This document shows positions 34,853 through 44,380 of a DNA stretch of 64,000 nucleotides, piece by piece. The stretch's first letter is position 1. Each line of letters starts with the position of its first letter. The DNA is from Candidatus Aminicenans sakinawicola JGI OTU-1 (lineage in GTDB: Bacteria; Acidobacteriota; Aminicenantia; Aminicenantales; Aminicenantaceae), in the NCBI GenBank assembly GCA_000493965.1, contig AWNV01000005.1, positions 49,641 to 113,640 on the forward strand. The letters are read 5' to 3'. The notes beneath the pieces were generated by a model. The model had not been told where the DNA came from, searched no databases, and saw nothing but the letters and a program-made list of their open reading frames with translations. The position numbers and the translations under genes are program-made.

Positions 34853-35332
34853 TTGCGGCGTACTATTTTTGTGATTGTGATAATATTTGCTGTTTCGCTT
34901 TCGCTGTCTGCGGAAGAGAATGACCTTTTGAAAATTGAAGTTTCAATGAATCCTGAAAGGCTTTCCAGGGGCCAAGAAGGGAAACTGATACTGAAATTCA
35001 CTGTTGAAGAGGGAATTAATATAAGCCCTCACCCATTTTTTACTATTGAATTAAATCCTTCTAAGGAGCTTATTTTTCCTAAGAATTTCTTTTCTGCTTC
35101 TGATATGGATATAGGAATTCTGAAAAAAAACGGTGAAGAATACCTGAATATAAATGATCCTGTTGAAATTCCTTTTGCCGTAAATCTTGAGGCTGAACGA
35201 GGGAATCATATTATCGAAGGAAAAGTAAAATATTTTGCTTGCTGTAAGAAGGAAGGTTGGTGTCTAAAAAATATTTCCAAGTTTTCGGCTTCCTTTTACA
35301 CGCGAAATAGGACGGTAAGAAAGAAGAAATAA
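34853..35332 (+). CDS. Secreted DsbD N-terminal-domain-like protein
   Basis: 159 residues from a TTG at 34853 with AGGAG six bases upstream. A signal peptide spans 1-20. The body resembles the immunoglobulin-like N-terminal domain of DsbD (also called the disulphide corrector domain): a beta-rich stretch ending with KYFACCKKEGWC, where Cys130, Cys131 and Cys137 occupy the place of the DsbD-alpha active cysteines (normally C-x5-C). The extra adjacent Cys is unusual. No DsbD membrane domain follows, so it would need a separate reductase. Flanked on both sides by solo boxes. Confidence 0.6.
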   Translation: MRRTIFVIVIIFAVSLSLSAEENDLLKIEVSMNPERLSRGQEGKLILKFTVEEGINISPHPFFTIELNPSKELIFPKNFFSASDMDIGILKKNGEEYLNINDPVEIPFAVNLEAERGNHIIEGKVKYFACCKKEGWCLKNISKFSASFYTRNRTVRKKK

Positions 35333-35345
35333 TTTAAAATTAGGC

Positions 35346-35358
35346 TGAATAATTCAGG
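35346..35358 (+). repeat. Solo TGAATAATTCAGG box
   Basis: It lies 14 bases after the DsbD-like gene and before the convergent SDR gene. Confidence 0.65.
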
Positions 35359-35415
35359 TTATTATGTACAAGATCAATGAGTCTGATAATATAGAGGTGT
35401 ATCGATAAAAATGGA

Positions 35416-36399
35416 TCAGAGCCAGCCCTGTTCAATATACCAGTCTACTGTCTCGCTGACAGCCTCTTGAAGGGAATATTGAGGTTGAAAAGATAATTTT
35501 TCTGTGGCTTTTTTTGTATCTGCAATCCAACCTTGCTGTTTCATCTCTCTAAATTTGTGCCTGTTTAGGATGCTCGGGTTCCTGCTTATTTTGCCTGATA
35601 ACTCAGAACACAAACTAACAGTATAAATAAAGGGAAGAGGGATTTTTATTTTTCTTAGCGTCTTTCCCAGGGCTATGCCTGCTGCCTGTCCGAATTCATC
35701 CCATGTGTAAGGTGTTGGATCAGCAATATTGATGATTTCACCACTTTCAAGATTCTTTTGGGTGCAGAAGTCAAGTGCTTTTACGAGGTCTTTAACATAA
35801 CAAAAGCTCAATAGTCTCGGCTTTAAAGCAACGGATGGCAGTATTCCTTTATTGATTATTTTAAAATAAGAAAGAAAGTCTTTATCCCTGGGACCGAATA
35901 CAGCCCCGACTCTTATTATGACAATGGAGAATTTGTCCTTGAATTTTAATGCTTCAATTTCCCCCTGAAGTTTACTCTTTCCATACGGTGTGATCGGGTC
36001 AGAAGGGCTGCATTCCTTGACGGGTTTACCGTTACAGCTGGGGCATGAAGCAGCAATGCTGCTGAGGCAGATAATTTTTTTAGGGAAGACCTTTTGCGAT
36101 AGAAGAGCCTGAAAAAGGCTTGCTGTTCCCTGCTGATTTACTGTATAATAGTCACTCGATTTGTTGGTTTTGGTTAAACCCGCGATATGGAAAATAATAT
36201 CAATATCCGAAGGCAAAGAAGGGATAGAGAGAAGATTTCCTTCTAAAAAATGAATATTGAGTCCCTCTAGCCATTTTAATTTGTTGAGGTTTCGGATAAG
36301 AGCAAATATTTCGGTGTTTTTTTTATTTATTAAATAGTTGATGAGATGACTGCCGATAAAGCCGGTTCCACCAGTAATAAATGTTTTCACTTTTTGCAT
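35416..36399 (-). CDS. NAD(P)-dependent epimerase/dehydratase (extended SDR)
   Basis: 327 residues from ATG 36399; a TTG at 36426 would add nine residues but has no better ribosome site. The Rossmann motif TGGTGFIGSHL is near the start. The catalytic Ser region is CLSSIAA and the YxxxK is YGKSK in PITPYGKSKLQGEIEA. Residues CPSCNGKPVKECSP form an unusual Cys-containing loop. It is divergent from the SPT-like gene with about 100 bases between them. In Caulobacter an SDR of this class (CerR) reduces the keto group in ceramide synthesis, so this could be the matching reductase (inference). Other nucleotide-sugar roles remain open. Confidence 0.8.
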   Translation of the reverse strand: MQKVKTFITGGTGFIGSHLINYLINKKNTEIFALIRNLNKLKWLEGLNIHFLEGNLLSIPSLPSDIDIIFHIAGLTKTNKSSDYYTVNQQGTASLFQALLSQKVFPKKIICLSSIAASCPSCNGKPVKECSPSDPITPYGKSKLQGEIEALKFKDKFSIVIIRVGAVFGPRDKDFLSYFKIINKGILPSVALKPRLLSFCYVKDLVKALDFCTQKNLESGEIINIADPTPYTWDEFGQAAGIALGKTLRKIKIPLPFIYTVSLCSELSGKISRNPSILNRHKFREMKQQGWIADTKKATEKLSFQPQYSLQEAVSETVDWYIEQGWL

Positions 36400-36502
36400 T
36401 GTATATAAAATGCCTGGCTTGGTCAAACTTGATTGAAATAGTAAAAAAAATTATGATTACGACTTCTGGTTGTTTATTATTAACAGGTAAGAGGAGGAGA
36501 TT

Positions 36503-37687
36503 GTGAGTATATTTGATAAATGTTACAGATTTACTCGAGCTGAAGAAGTTCAAGAATTAGGGATGTATCCTTATTTTACTCCCATCGAAGAAGTAAAAGG
36601 AAATAAGGTTAAAATCAACGGTAAAGAAATCATAATGGTTGGATCTAACAATTATTTAGGTCTAATTGATCATCCAAAAGCGATAAAAGCCGCTCAGGAG
36701 GCCATGGTTAGGTACGGAGTTGCCACTTGTGGATCTAGGTTTTTGAATGGAACCCTGGATATTCATGTAGAACTGGAAAGACGGCTGGCAAAATTCATGA
36801 GAAAAGATGCAGCCCTTGCTTTTAGTACAGGTTTTCAAACAAACCAGGGCATAATATCAACAATTGTAGGAAGAGGTGATGCTGTCATCACTGACAATAT
36901 GGATCATGCGAGTATTATTGATGCGTGCCGCTTATCTTATGGAAATGTTTACAAATTCAAGCATAATGATATGGAAGATTTGGAAAGAGTCCTTTCATCC
37001 TTGGATGAAAGGGTAGGGAAGATCATTATAGTTGATGGAGTCTTTAGTATGGAAGGAGATTTGTCGAATTTACCGGCTATTGTTAAGTTAGCAAAAAAAT
37101 ATAATTCTCGAGTTATGGTTGATGATGCTCATGGGATAGGAGTTATGGGAAAAAATGGAAGAGGTACAGCAGAGCATTTTGGAGTCGAGGATGATGTGGA
37201 TTTAATCATGGGTACATTCAGTAAATCTTTTGCTTCGTTGGGAGGATTTGTAGTCGGAGATAAAAAAGTTATATCTTACATCAAACATTTTGCTCGGGCC
37301 TTGATTTTTAGTGCCAGCATAACTCCAGCTTCCGTGGCAACAGTCCTCGTTACACTTGATGTGATTGAAACAGAACCTGAAAGGAGAGAGAGACTGTGGC
37401 AAATTACCGAAAAAATGAAGTCAGGATTTCAGGCTATGGGTTATGACACAGGCCCATCAGAGACTCCGGTTATCCCTCTAATGATCGGTAAGGATGAATT
37501 AACCTTCATGTTATGGAAACTACTGAGGGAAGATGGCGTCTTCACAAATCCTGTGATTTATCCTGCTGTTCCTAAAGATCAAGCTCTGATTAGAACAAGC
37601 TATTCAGCTACACATTCTGATGAGGAACTTGATGCTGTTCTTGCAAGCTTTAAAAAATGCGGCAAAATGGTGGGAGTAATAAACTAA
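36503..37687 (+). CDS. Alpha-oxoamine synthase (serine palmitoyltransferase-like)
   Basis: 394 residues from a GTG with AGGAGGA upstream. This is a PLP enzyme of the AOS family: GSNNYLGL near the N-terminus, the cofactor-stacking His in DNMDHASI (His135), VDDAHGIG (Asp207, His210) and the Schiff-base Lys241 in GTFSKSFASLGGF. Family members condense an amino acid with an acyl-CoA (KBL, ALAS, BioF, SPT). The TFSKSFASLGGF stretch and the lack of biotin or threonine-degradation neighbours favour SPT, which makes 3-keto-sphinganine. The divergent SDR supports this. Substrate is unproven. Confidence 0.78.
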   Translation: MSIFDKCYRFTRAEEVQELGMYPYFTPIEEVKGNKVKINGKEIIMVGSNNYLGLIDHPKAIKAAQEAMVRYGVATCGSRFLNGTLDIHVELERRLAKFMRKDAALAFSTGFQTNQGIISTIVGRGDAVITDNMDHASIIDACRLSYGNVYKFKHNDMEDLERVLSSLDERVGKIIIVDGVFSMEGDLSNLPAIVKLAKKYNSRVMVDDAHGIGVMGKNGRGTAEHFGVEDDVDLIMGTFSKSFASLGGFVVGDKKVISYIKHFARALIFSASITPASVATVLVTLDVIETEPERRERLWQITEKMKSGFQAMGYDTGPSETPVIPLMIGKDELTFMLWKLLREDGVFTNPVIYPAVPKDQALIRTSYSATHSDEELDAVLASFKKCGKMVGVIN

Positions 37688-37739
37688 GTTGAAACATAAT
37701 TAGAATTTTGTTGTTTTAATAAATATGAATCGGTTATAA

Positions 37740-39563
37740 ATGAAATATATTATGAGCAGAAAAAACTTTAGACAATTATCACTAGTTTTATTTCTTATGT
37801 TTTTGTTCTCTGGCTATCTTGAAGCCGAAGTGTCAATTTTTCCTTTGAGCCAGATTAAAGCAGGAATGAAAGGCAAGGGAAAAACTATTTTTGTTGGAGA
37901 TAAAATTGAAGAGTTTGATGTTGAGGTTCTGGGTGTTTTACGCAATTTTCAGCCGAAAAAAGATCTCATTTTAGTAAAACTCACAGGTGGCATTATAAAA
38001 AATGCTGGTGTTATTCAGGGGATGAGCGGGAGTCCGGTTTATATTGACGACAAGCTTGTCGGAGCGGTTGCCTACAGTGTTACGACTTTTTCCAAAGAAG
38101 CAATAGCCGGGATAACCCCGATTAAAGAAATGCTGGCCATTTCACAAAAAACCGAGACAAGGTCTTCCTTTTCGGCCCGGATTCCAATAAAACAGTATCT
38201 TACTCTGGATGAACTTTTTGGAATAAACAAGGATGTCTTTTTTACGAGCTCTCCAGCCATAATTGATGGGCAAAACTTGGCTCCTCTGAATGTTCCTCTT
38301 GTTTTTAGCGGCTTTTCATCGAGTGCTTTTAAAAAGGCAAAACCATATTTTTCCGAACTCGGTTTTAGCCCTGTCAATATAGGGCCCTCAAACCAGTCTC
38401 TTAAAGAGATATCTCCTCCTAACCTTACTTTGAGGGAAGGAGATGCTGTCGGTGTCGATCTTGTAATAGGCGATGTAAGTATGTCTGTTATAGGCACTGT
38501 GACCTGTGTTGACGGAAACAAAGTCCTGGCATTTGGCCATCCTTTATATAATTTAGGCACAGTCGATTATGCCATGAGCAAGGCAAATGTAATAGCCGTT
38601 GTCCCCAGTCTTTCCGCTTCTTTTAAAATTGCATCAAGCGATATGCTAGTGGGAAGGTTTACTCAGGATCGCAATTCCGGAGTATTTGGTGAATTGGGGA
38701 AAATGCCGCGTCTTATGCCATTGAATATTAAGATGCAAAACGCCAAGGGAGAGATAAAAGATTTCAAAGTAAAAATTGTTAAGGACAAGATTCTTACACC
38801 TTTCTTAGTTAATGTTGTTGTTTCAGGCATTATGCCCGTAGAGGAGCGCTCTATTGGAGACCTTACAATTGACTTCAGCGGAGAAATTTACCTGGAGAAC
38901 GGAAGGAGCGTTCATCTGGAAGACCTTTTTTCTGGAACTTTTGATACTTCTATTACAAACCTTTCTAACCTTCTTACTGCCGTAGTTTTCTTTCTGACTA
39001 ACAATGAATTCAGGGATTTGGATATTCACAGAATTGATATTACCATGCGTTCTTCTGAAGAAGTTAAATATTCATTCCTGGAAAAGGTCTGGCTTGATAA
39101 ATATAGCGTTTCTCCAGGAGAGCGGATTAATATAAAAATATTTACTAGAAATTTTAGAGGGCAAGTTGAGTTAAAAGAAGGAAGCATCTTGGCACCCCAT
39201 CTTCCGTCAGGTTCTGAATTTTATCTTATTTTAGCCGATGCCATGTCAATGCAAAGACTTGAATTGAACCAATACAAAAGCCAGGGTTTTGTTCCACGTA
39301 GTTTGGATCAGTTGATCAGGATTTTGAGCAACCAGAGAAAAAATAATCGCATTTATTGTAAGATAATAGCTCGTAAGCCCGGCCTTTTCCTTAAGGGTGA
39401 AGAGATGCCTAACTTGCCTCCGACCATGAAATCAATGTTTTCTTCTCCCCGTGTAGCTATTTCTGCTCCTGCTGAGCTCAATAATTCAACTCTCAGTCAA
39501 TTTCAAATCGCAGTGCCGTATGTTTTTAAGGGAACAGCTTTAATTCCTATAAAGATAAAATAA
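37740..39563 (+). CDS. Secreted SpoIVB-type (S55) serine peptidase-like protein
   Basis: 607 residues from ATG 37740; a second ATG at 37752 follows TATAAA (37735-37740) and may be the true start. Signal segment about 10-29. Residues 34-130 match the S55 domain: FPLSQIKAGMKGKGKT, then VIQGMSGSPVYIDDKLVGAVAY with the likely catalytic Ser in GMSGSP (94-99), then GITPIKEML. SpoIVB is known for cleaving SpoIVFA in Bacillus sporulation, but S55-domain proteins are widespread in non-sporulating Acidobacteria-like genomes. The remaining ~450 residues are beta-rich and unrecognised. The next gene starts 56 bases later and is probably in the same operon. Confidence 0.8.
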   Translation: MKYIMSRKNFRQLSLVLFLMFLFSGYLEAEVSIFPLSQIKAGMKGKGKTIFVGDKIEEFDVEVLGVLRNFQPKKDLILVKLTGGIIKNAGVIQGMSGSPVYIDDKLVGAVAYSVTTFSKEAIAGITPIKEMLAISQKTETRSSFSARIPIKQYLTLDELFGINKDVFFTSSPAIIDGQNLAPLNVPLVFSGFSSSAFKKAKPYFSELGFSPVNIGPSNQSLKEISPPNLTLREGDAVGVDLVIGDVSMSVIGTVTCVDGNKVLAFGHPLYNLGTVDYAMSKANVIAVVPSLSASFKIASSDMLVGRFTQDRNSGVFGELGKMPRLMPLNIKMQNAKGEIKDFKVKIVKDKILTPFLVNVVVSGIMPVEERSIGDLTIDFSGEIYLENGRSVHLEDLFSGTFDTSITNLSNLLTAVVFFLTNNEFRDLDIHRIDITMRSSEEVKYSFLEKVWLDKYSVSPGERINIKIFTRNFRGQVELKEGSILAPHLPSGSEFYLILADAMSMQRLELNQYKSQGFVPRSLDQLIRILSNQRKNNRIYCKIIARKPGLFLKGEEMPNLPPTMKSMFSSPRVAISAPAELNNSTLSQFQIAVPYVFKGTALIPIKIK

Positions 39564-39619
39564 ATAGAATTAAATTTTCAGAATTCCAAAAATATATGGA
39601 GAAACAGGAGATAAAGGGA

Positions 39620-41776
39620 ATGAAAAAATCTTTAGTTATAGTTTTTGCGATTGTTTTCTTTTTTGTCCAGATGCTTCATGCTGTCCATCCAAAAAAATAT
39701 GAGATACAACGCATTGATGAATTCTTAGAAGGCAAATTTGAAGGGGTTTCTGTTTCCTTTAATGGAATTCTTTCGCTCTCTCCAAAGGAAGAAATAATAG
39801 AAGGGCCGGCTGAGGAATTTTACTTATCATTCCTTCTTACTTCAGAAGGGTCGGCATATTTGGGAACAGGGCATGCAGGAAAGATATACAGAATCAGCAA
39901 AGACGGAAAAATAGAACCCTATTTTAAAGTGCCTGAAATGGATATCTACTGTCTGGCCCAGGATGGTGAAGGAAATCTTTATGCAGGAACTTCGCCAAAT
40001 GGAAAGATATATAGAATTACAGGAAAGGACAAAGGGGAAGTTTTTTTTAACCCAATAGAAAAATATATCTGGGATTTGTTGTTCACAGATAAAGGTTCCT
40101 TACTGGCTGCTGTAGGTGAAAGCGGAGGAATTTATGAAATATCTAGACAGGGGGAAGGAGTTTTGGTGCTGAAAGCAGAAGAAAATCATATTCTCTGCTT
40201 GAAAATGGATAAGAATAATGACCTGATTGCTGGCAGTGGTGGGAAAGGAAGACTTTATCGCATTTCAAAAGAGAAAAAGGCCTTTGTTTTATTTGAATCC
40301 CCCTATGAAGAAATAAAAAGCGTTGCTTTTGATAATGATGGAAATATTTATGCGGCGTCCGGGGGGACTATTATCAGCCCCGAAAAAAAGATCACCACTC
40401 CGGTATTAACGAAAGCGGATACAAATGTTTCCATTATTGTTAGCCCTACTGTAGTTCGACCTCAGGAAGTTTTGGATTTGGCGAAAAAACAACCGTCTGT
40501 ACTATACAAAATTAGTCCACAAGGAATTGCTAAGAAGCTATGGTCTTCGAGTAAAGATTTGATTTATACGCTGTCCTGGAATGATAGAGAGAAAAAACTT
40601 CTTTTTGGTACCGGGAATAGAGGAAGAATTTATTCTATTGACAGCAGTGGCAGGATATCCCTTCTTCTCCGGAAAGATTCCGAGCAGGTTTATCTATTAT
40701 TTCCACGTAATTCAAGCATATATACTCTCTGTAATAATCCTTCCAAACTGAGTATTATTTATTCTGAGCAGAGATTCAATGGTGAATATTTAAGCAGGGT
40801 TTTCGATACAAAAATACTCTCATCCTGGGGTAGGATAGAATGGGATGCTGAGATACCTCCAGAAACAGTCCTTCAGTTTCAAACACGAAGCGGCAACTCC
40901 AGCGAGCCCGATAAGACTTGGAGCAATTGGTCTCCACCGTATCGAAAGGAAAAGGGAGAGCCCATATTAAGCCCTAAGGCACGCTATATCCAATGTAAAG
41001 CCATTTTTAAGACGGAATCGGGAAATATTTCTCCTGAACTGCGGAAAATTTCATTTTTTTATCTTCAGACTAATGTAGCTCCGCTCATAACCAAGTTAGA
41101 ATGGCTTCCTCCCAATGAAGTTTTTTTAAAGCCGCCAGAGCAGAAGGAAATAATCTGGGGAGAGGATGTACGCTTGTCAGAACATACCAAAAGCGAAGAG
41201 GAAAATGTAAATTTTGCACTAGTTAAAAAGGTCCGAAGAAAGGGATTTCAGACTGTTCAATGGGATGCGGTTGATGAGAATGGGGATGACCTTCAATATT
41301 CTGTGTTCATAAAAAAACAGACTGAAGATAAATGGAGGATTTTGAAAGAGAAATGGAGGGAGAAAATCTTTGCTTTTGATACATTGTCTTTTCCAGATGG
41401 AGTTTATTTTATGAAAATTGAGGCTGTTGATGTTCCTTCTAATCCTTTAGGCATGGACTTGAAGTCGGAAAAAGTCAGCCGTGCTTTTGTGATTGACAAT
41501 TCTCTTCCAGTAGTAAAAGCATTCCTTGCTGTGAGGAACAATAATAAACTCCAGGTGAGTTTTTTGGCAGAAGATTCTTTTTCTGATATCGAAGAAGTAA
41601 AATTTCTTATATTCTCTAATGAATGGAGGTCGGTTTTTCCAACAGACGGTATCTGTGATTCCAGGCAAGAAAGATTCAATATATTAGTGCCGCTTCCATT
41701 GAAATTTGACAATCGTATTACAGTAAAAGTCAAAGACAGCCACGGCAATATCGGTGTTTACAGGCAATCATTCTAG
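39620..41776 (+). CDS. Secreted beta-propeller protein
   Basis: 718 residues from ATG 39620, with AGGAG nine bases upstream; an ATG at 39596 lacks a ribosome site. Signal peptide 1-20. Residues about 60-360 contain repeats of the type YLGTGHAGKIYRIS, YAGTSPNGKIYRIT and IAGSGGKGRLYRIS, about 40-45 residues apart, which is the blade pattern of a WD40/NHL-like propeller. The C-terminal 350 residues are beta-rich with two Ig-like segments. No catalytic motif is visible. It follows the S55 protein on the same strand and may be its partner (inference). Confidence 0.75.
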   Translation: MKKSLVIVFAIVFFFVQMLHAVHPKKYEIQRIDEFLEGKFEGVSVSFNGILSLSPKEEIIEGPAEEFYLSFLLTSEGSAYLGTGHAGKIYRISKDGKIEPYFKVPEMDIYCLAQDGEGNLYAGTSPNGKIYRITGKDKGEVFFNPIEKYIWDLLFTDKGSLLAAVGESGGIYEISRQGEGVLVLKAEENHILCLKMDKNNDLIAGSGGKGRLYRISKEKKAFVLFESPYEEIKSVAFDNDGNIYAASGGTIISPEKKITTPVLTKADTNVSIIVSPTVVRPQEVLDLAKKQPSVLYKISPQGIAKKLWSSSKDLIYTLSWNDREKKLLFGTGNRGRIYSIDSSGRISLLLRKDSEQVYLLFPRNSSIYTLCNNPSKLSIIYSEQRFNGEYLSRVFDTKILSSWGRIEWDAEIPPETVLQFQTRSGNSSEPDKTWSNWSPPYRKEKGEPILSPKARYIQCKAIFKTESGNISPELRKISFFYLQTNVAPLITKLEWLPPNEVFLKPPEQKEIIWGEDVRLSEHTKSEEENVNFALVKKVRRKGFQTVQWDAVDENGDDLQYSVFIKKQTEDKWRILKEKWREKIFAFDTLSFPDGVYFMKIEAVDVPSNPLGMDLKSEKVSRAFVIDNSLPVVKAFLAVRNNNKLQVSFLAEDSFSDIEEVKFLIFSNEWRSVFPTDGICDSRQERFNILVPLPLKFDNRITVKVKDSHGNIGVYRQSF

Positions 41777-41793
41777 CTTGTATTCTTATAGGC

Positions 41794-42363
41794 TTACTTC
41801 TTACTACTTATCCGTTCAAGATATTTGTCTTCCCTGGTGTCAATCTTGACTGAGTCTCCTTCTTTTATAAATTGTGGGACATTGATTGTAATACCAGTCT
41901 CTAAAATAGCAGGTTTATTGCTGGCTGATTGGGTTGCTCCTTTAAGATATGGAGCGGTCTTTATGACCTTCAAGTCAATAAACAAAGGAGGGGTTACACC
42001 TACTGGCTGCGCTTCAAACATTTCTATAGAGAAAACTATATTCGGAATAAGATAGTAGACAGCGGTTCCAATAATCTCAGAAGCAAGTTTGATTTGCTCA
42101 TAATTTTCAAGGTTCATGAATATATATTCATCACCTTCCTGATATAGATACTCCATTTCAATTGTTTCGAGATAAGCTTGTTCGACCTTATCTTTTGAAC
42201 GAAATCTGTAATCATGCAGGCTTTGGTCCTTGAGTTTGCGTAGTTTTGTCTGCATCAATGCCTGACCTTTTCCAGGTGTGATGTGCGTTGTTTCGAGAAC
42301 TTTGTATAGTTCTCCTTCTATTTTTATAATGATGCCTCTTCTAATCTGAGTTGCATTAATCAT
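41794..42363 (-). CDS. efp: Elongation factor P
   Basis: 189 residues with GAGG upstream. Three OB-like domains in the EF-P order. The tip loop is ITPGKGQA with Lys32 at the position modified in many bacteria (E. coli Lys34). No modification enzyme gene (epmA, epmB, earP) is nearby. EF-P relieves ribosome stalling at polyproline. It lies 20 bases after the GHMP kinase gene on the same strand. Confidence 0.95.
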   Translation of the reverse strand: MINATQIRRGIIIKIEGELYKVLETTHITPGKGQALMQTKLRKLKDQSLHDYRFRSKDKVEQAYLETIEMEYLYQEGDEYIFMNLENYEQIKLASEIIGTAVYYLIPNIVFSIEMFEAQPVGVTPPLFIDLKVIKTAPYLKGATQSASNKPAILETGITINVPQFIKEGDSVKIDTREDKYLERISSKK

Positions 42364-42383
42364 TGTTCCTCTATTTGTTTTTA

Positions 42384-43463
42384 TTATTTATCTTTTCGAG
42401 CTCCTTCGTCTATATGAACAATATAGACTTTTGTATCGAGTTTCTTAAAGGCTTCCGCGACTTCTTCTGATTTTTTAGGGGTGTAAGCAAAAATACATCC
42501 GCCTTCTCCAGAGCCGTTTATTTTTGCCCCTAATGCTCCGGCTTCCAAAGAAGCATCTATCATTTTGTCGATTTTGGACACAGAAACCTGGAGATAATCT
42601 CTTAGGACATCCTGCTGTTTGGAGAGAAGATGGCCGAAATGCTTATGTTCAAATTCATCCGATAAAAATAGTCTTTTTCCTTCGGCCGTAATATCACGAG
42701 TCATAAGAGTGCCGCTTATTAATCTCCTTTCTTTGTCCGGTAATTTTTTGATTTCCTCTTTTTCCCTGGGGCCGATTGGACTGTTTAAATTGAAACTATT
42801 TATTTTTTTTTGAATAATGGATACTCCCTGTAACACATGGCTTTTAATAAAGCCTAATGTATTTGTGGTTTCTTTTTTGATAAGGGAATCAGCAAGAACA
42901 AATGTTTTTAAAGGGTTTTTGAATTTCTCTACTTTCATGGGTGCCGCAAAATTTATTGAAATCACATTACCCAGAGAAGAGGCATAGTGGTCCATTTTTC
43001 CTCCGGGCTCTTTAAATTCAGCAACTTCTGCGGAGAATGCAAGTTCTGCGATTGCTTCCGCCATTTCAGCTCTTTTATCTCTGGAGGATTCAAGTAGGAA
43101 TTTTATCCAGGCAACCACAAGAGCAGAAGAACTGGCTGTTCCTGAGTTTATGGGGATTGATCCTTTTACAGTGCAATCCCAGCCCGAAGTTAAAGGGACT
43201 CCTACTCTCTCGAGGATATTGACAGCGCTTTTTAAATAATCTCTTTTTTGATTGTAAGCTTGTTCTTTTTCAATGGAAAATTCTTCTGTCCTTCCTATAT
43301 CTGGAAGGTCAATATGAAACATTCCGTCCCGCCTTTTTTTACCGCTGATAGAAATTCTAAGGTTTATTGCGGCTGCAATGATGGACAATCCGAAGTAGTC
43401 CTGATGTTCGCCAAGAAGACATAACCTTCCAGGTGCGGATACAGATATTTCTTTTTCTTTCAT
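42384..43463 (-). CDS. GHMP-family sugar kinase (galactokinase-like)
   Basis: 359 residues. The N-terminal APGRLCLLGEHQDYFG matches the galactokinase signature (GRxNLIGEHxDY). The ATP-binding GHMP loop is IPINSGTASSSALVV, and KINGSGEGGCIFAY is motif 3. Asp in GGKMDHYAS is the likely catalytic base. The sugar is uncertain: GHMP relatives phosphorylate galactose, fucose, glucuronate or heptose. It probably shares a transcript with efp. Confidence 0.8.
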   Translation of the reverse strand: MKEKEISVSAPGRLCLLGEHQDYFGLSIIAAAINLRISISGKKRRDGMFHIDLPDIGRTEEFSIEKEQAYNQKRDYLKSAVNILERVGVPLTSGWDCTVKGSIPINSGTASSSALVVAWIKFLLESSRDKRAEMAEAIAELAFSAEVAEFKEPGGKMDHYASSLGNVISINFAAPMKVEKFKNPLKTFVLADSLIKKETTNTLGFIKSHVLQGVSIIQKKINSFNLNSPIGPREKEEIKKLPDKERRLISGTLMTRDITAEGKRLFLSDEFEHKHFGHLLSKQQDVLRDYLQVSVSKIDKMIDASLEAGALGAKINGSGEGGCIFAYTPKKSEEVAEAFKKLDTKVYIVHIDEGARKDK

Positions 43464-43603
43464 GATTTCTTTTTATATAAATAAAACTTTAAATGCAATA
43501 AATTTAAAATAGACTGGTTCATATTGAATGTTTGATTTCAGCAGTCCTGTGAAGAAGAGTGGTTGATTTATTGGGCAAGATAAATTATATACTGTTATTA
43601 AAA

Positions 43604-44380
43604 ATGGTTGAACTGTGTTTTTTAGGAACGGGTGGTCCTGTTGAAACTCCAGAAAGAGATAATACCTCTCTCCTAATTAACTATGACGAAAATTTGATAT
43701 TGATTGACTGCGCAGGAAGTGTTTTCAAGAAAATAACGAGCTTGGGTTTTGATCCTGGCAAGATAAGTTCTATCATTATCACTCATATCCACCCTGATCA
43801 TGTCTATGGGCTTCCAATCTTTGTCCACAGCTTAATGCTTAATGAGATTCAGATTAATCTCTATGGATCTGAAGAGACAGTTTGTTTCTGCAGGAAGTTG
43901 CTCGATTTATTTAATCTTCAGAAGGATAAGGTAAAGTGCAGGATCAACTTTGTTGCTTTGAATCCCGGAGAGAAATTTAGTATGAGCCCTTCTTTAAAGG
44001 TGTCTTCATTTAAAGTTCCGCATAATTCTTCTTCTCTGGCTTTTCATTTTTATTTTGATGCTGAAGATAAAGAGATGATTTATTCAGGAGATACACCACT
44101 CTATCCTCCTCTTTTTCAAGAGTCTGGAGATATAGATCTTCTTATCCATGACTGCTGTGCCCCAGAGCGAATATTTAATAATTATCCTTATGTTCATACA
44201 AAGCATACTAATTCTCTGGAATTGGGACGTTATTCCCAACAATCCCATGTGAAATGCCTGATTCCCTGCCATTTTTTCGGGGAATTGGGTTATTCAATAG
44301 TTGAAGTGGAAAAGGAAATAAGGATAAATTATAAAGGTAACTTAATCATTCCAGAAGATTTAATGAGGATTTCTTTATGA
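43604..44380 (+). CDS. Metallo-beta-lactamase-fold hydrolase (RNase Z-like)
   Basis: 258 residues from ATG 43604 (opening VELCFLGTGGP, the usual start of the fold); a GTG at 43559 would add 15 residues. The metal motif HIHPDH is at 61-66 and later ligands are in YSGDTPLY and PCHFFG. TATACT (43588-43593) lies ten bases before this ATG without a Shine-Dalgarno. RNase Z, arylsulfatase-like and general hydrolase activities occur in this group, and the substrate is not deducible. It overlaps the next gene by four bases (ATGA), starting an operon that runs to 48965. Confidence 0.8.
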   Translation: MVELCFLGTGGPVETPERDNTSLLINYDENLILIDCAGSVFKKITSLGFDPGKISSIIITHIHPDHVYGLPIFVHSLMLNEIQINLYGSEETVCFCRKLLDLFNLQKDKVKCRINFVALNPGEKFSMSPSLKVSSFKVPHNSSSLAFHFYFDAEDKEMIYSGDTPLYPPLFQESGDIDLLIHDCCAPERIFNNYPYVHTKHTNSLELGRYSQQSHVKCLIPCHFFGELGYSIVEVEKEIRINYKGNLIIPEDLMRISL

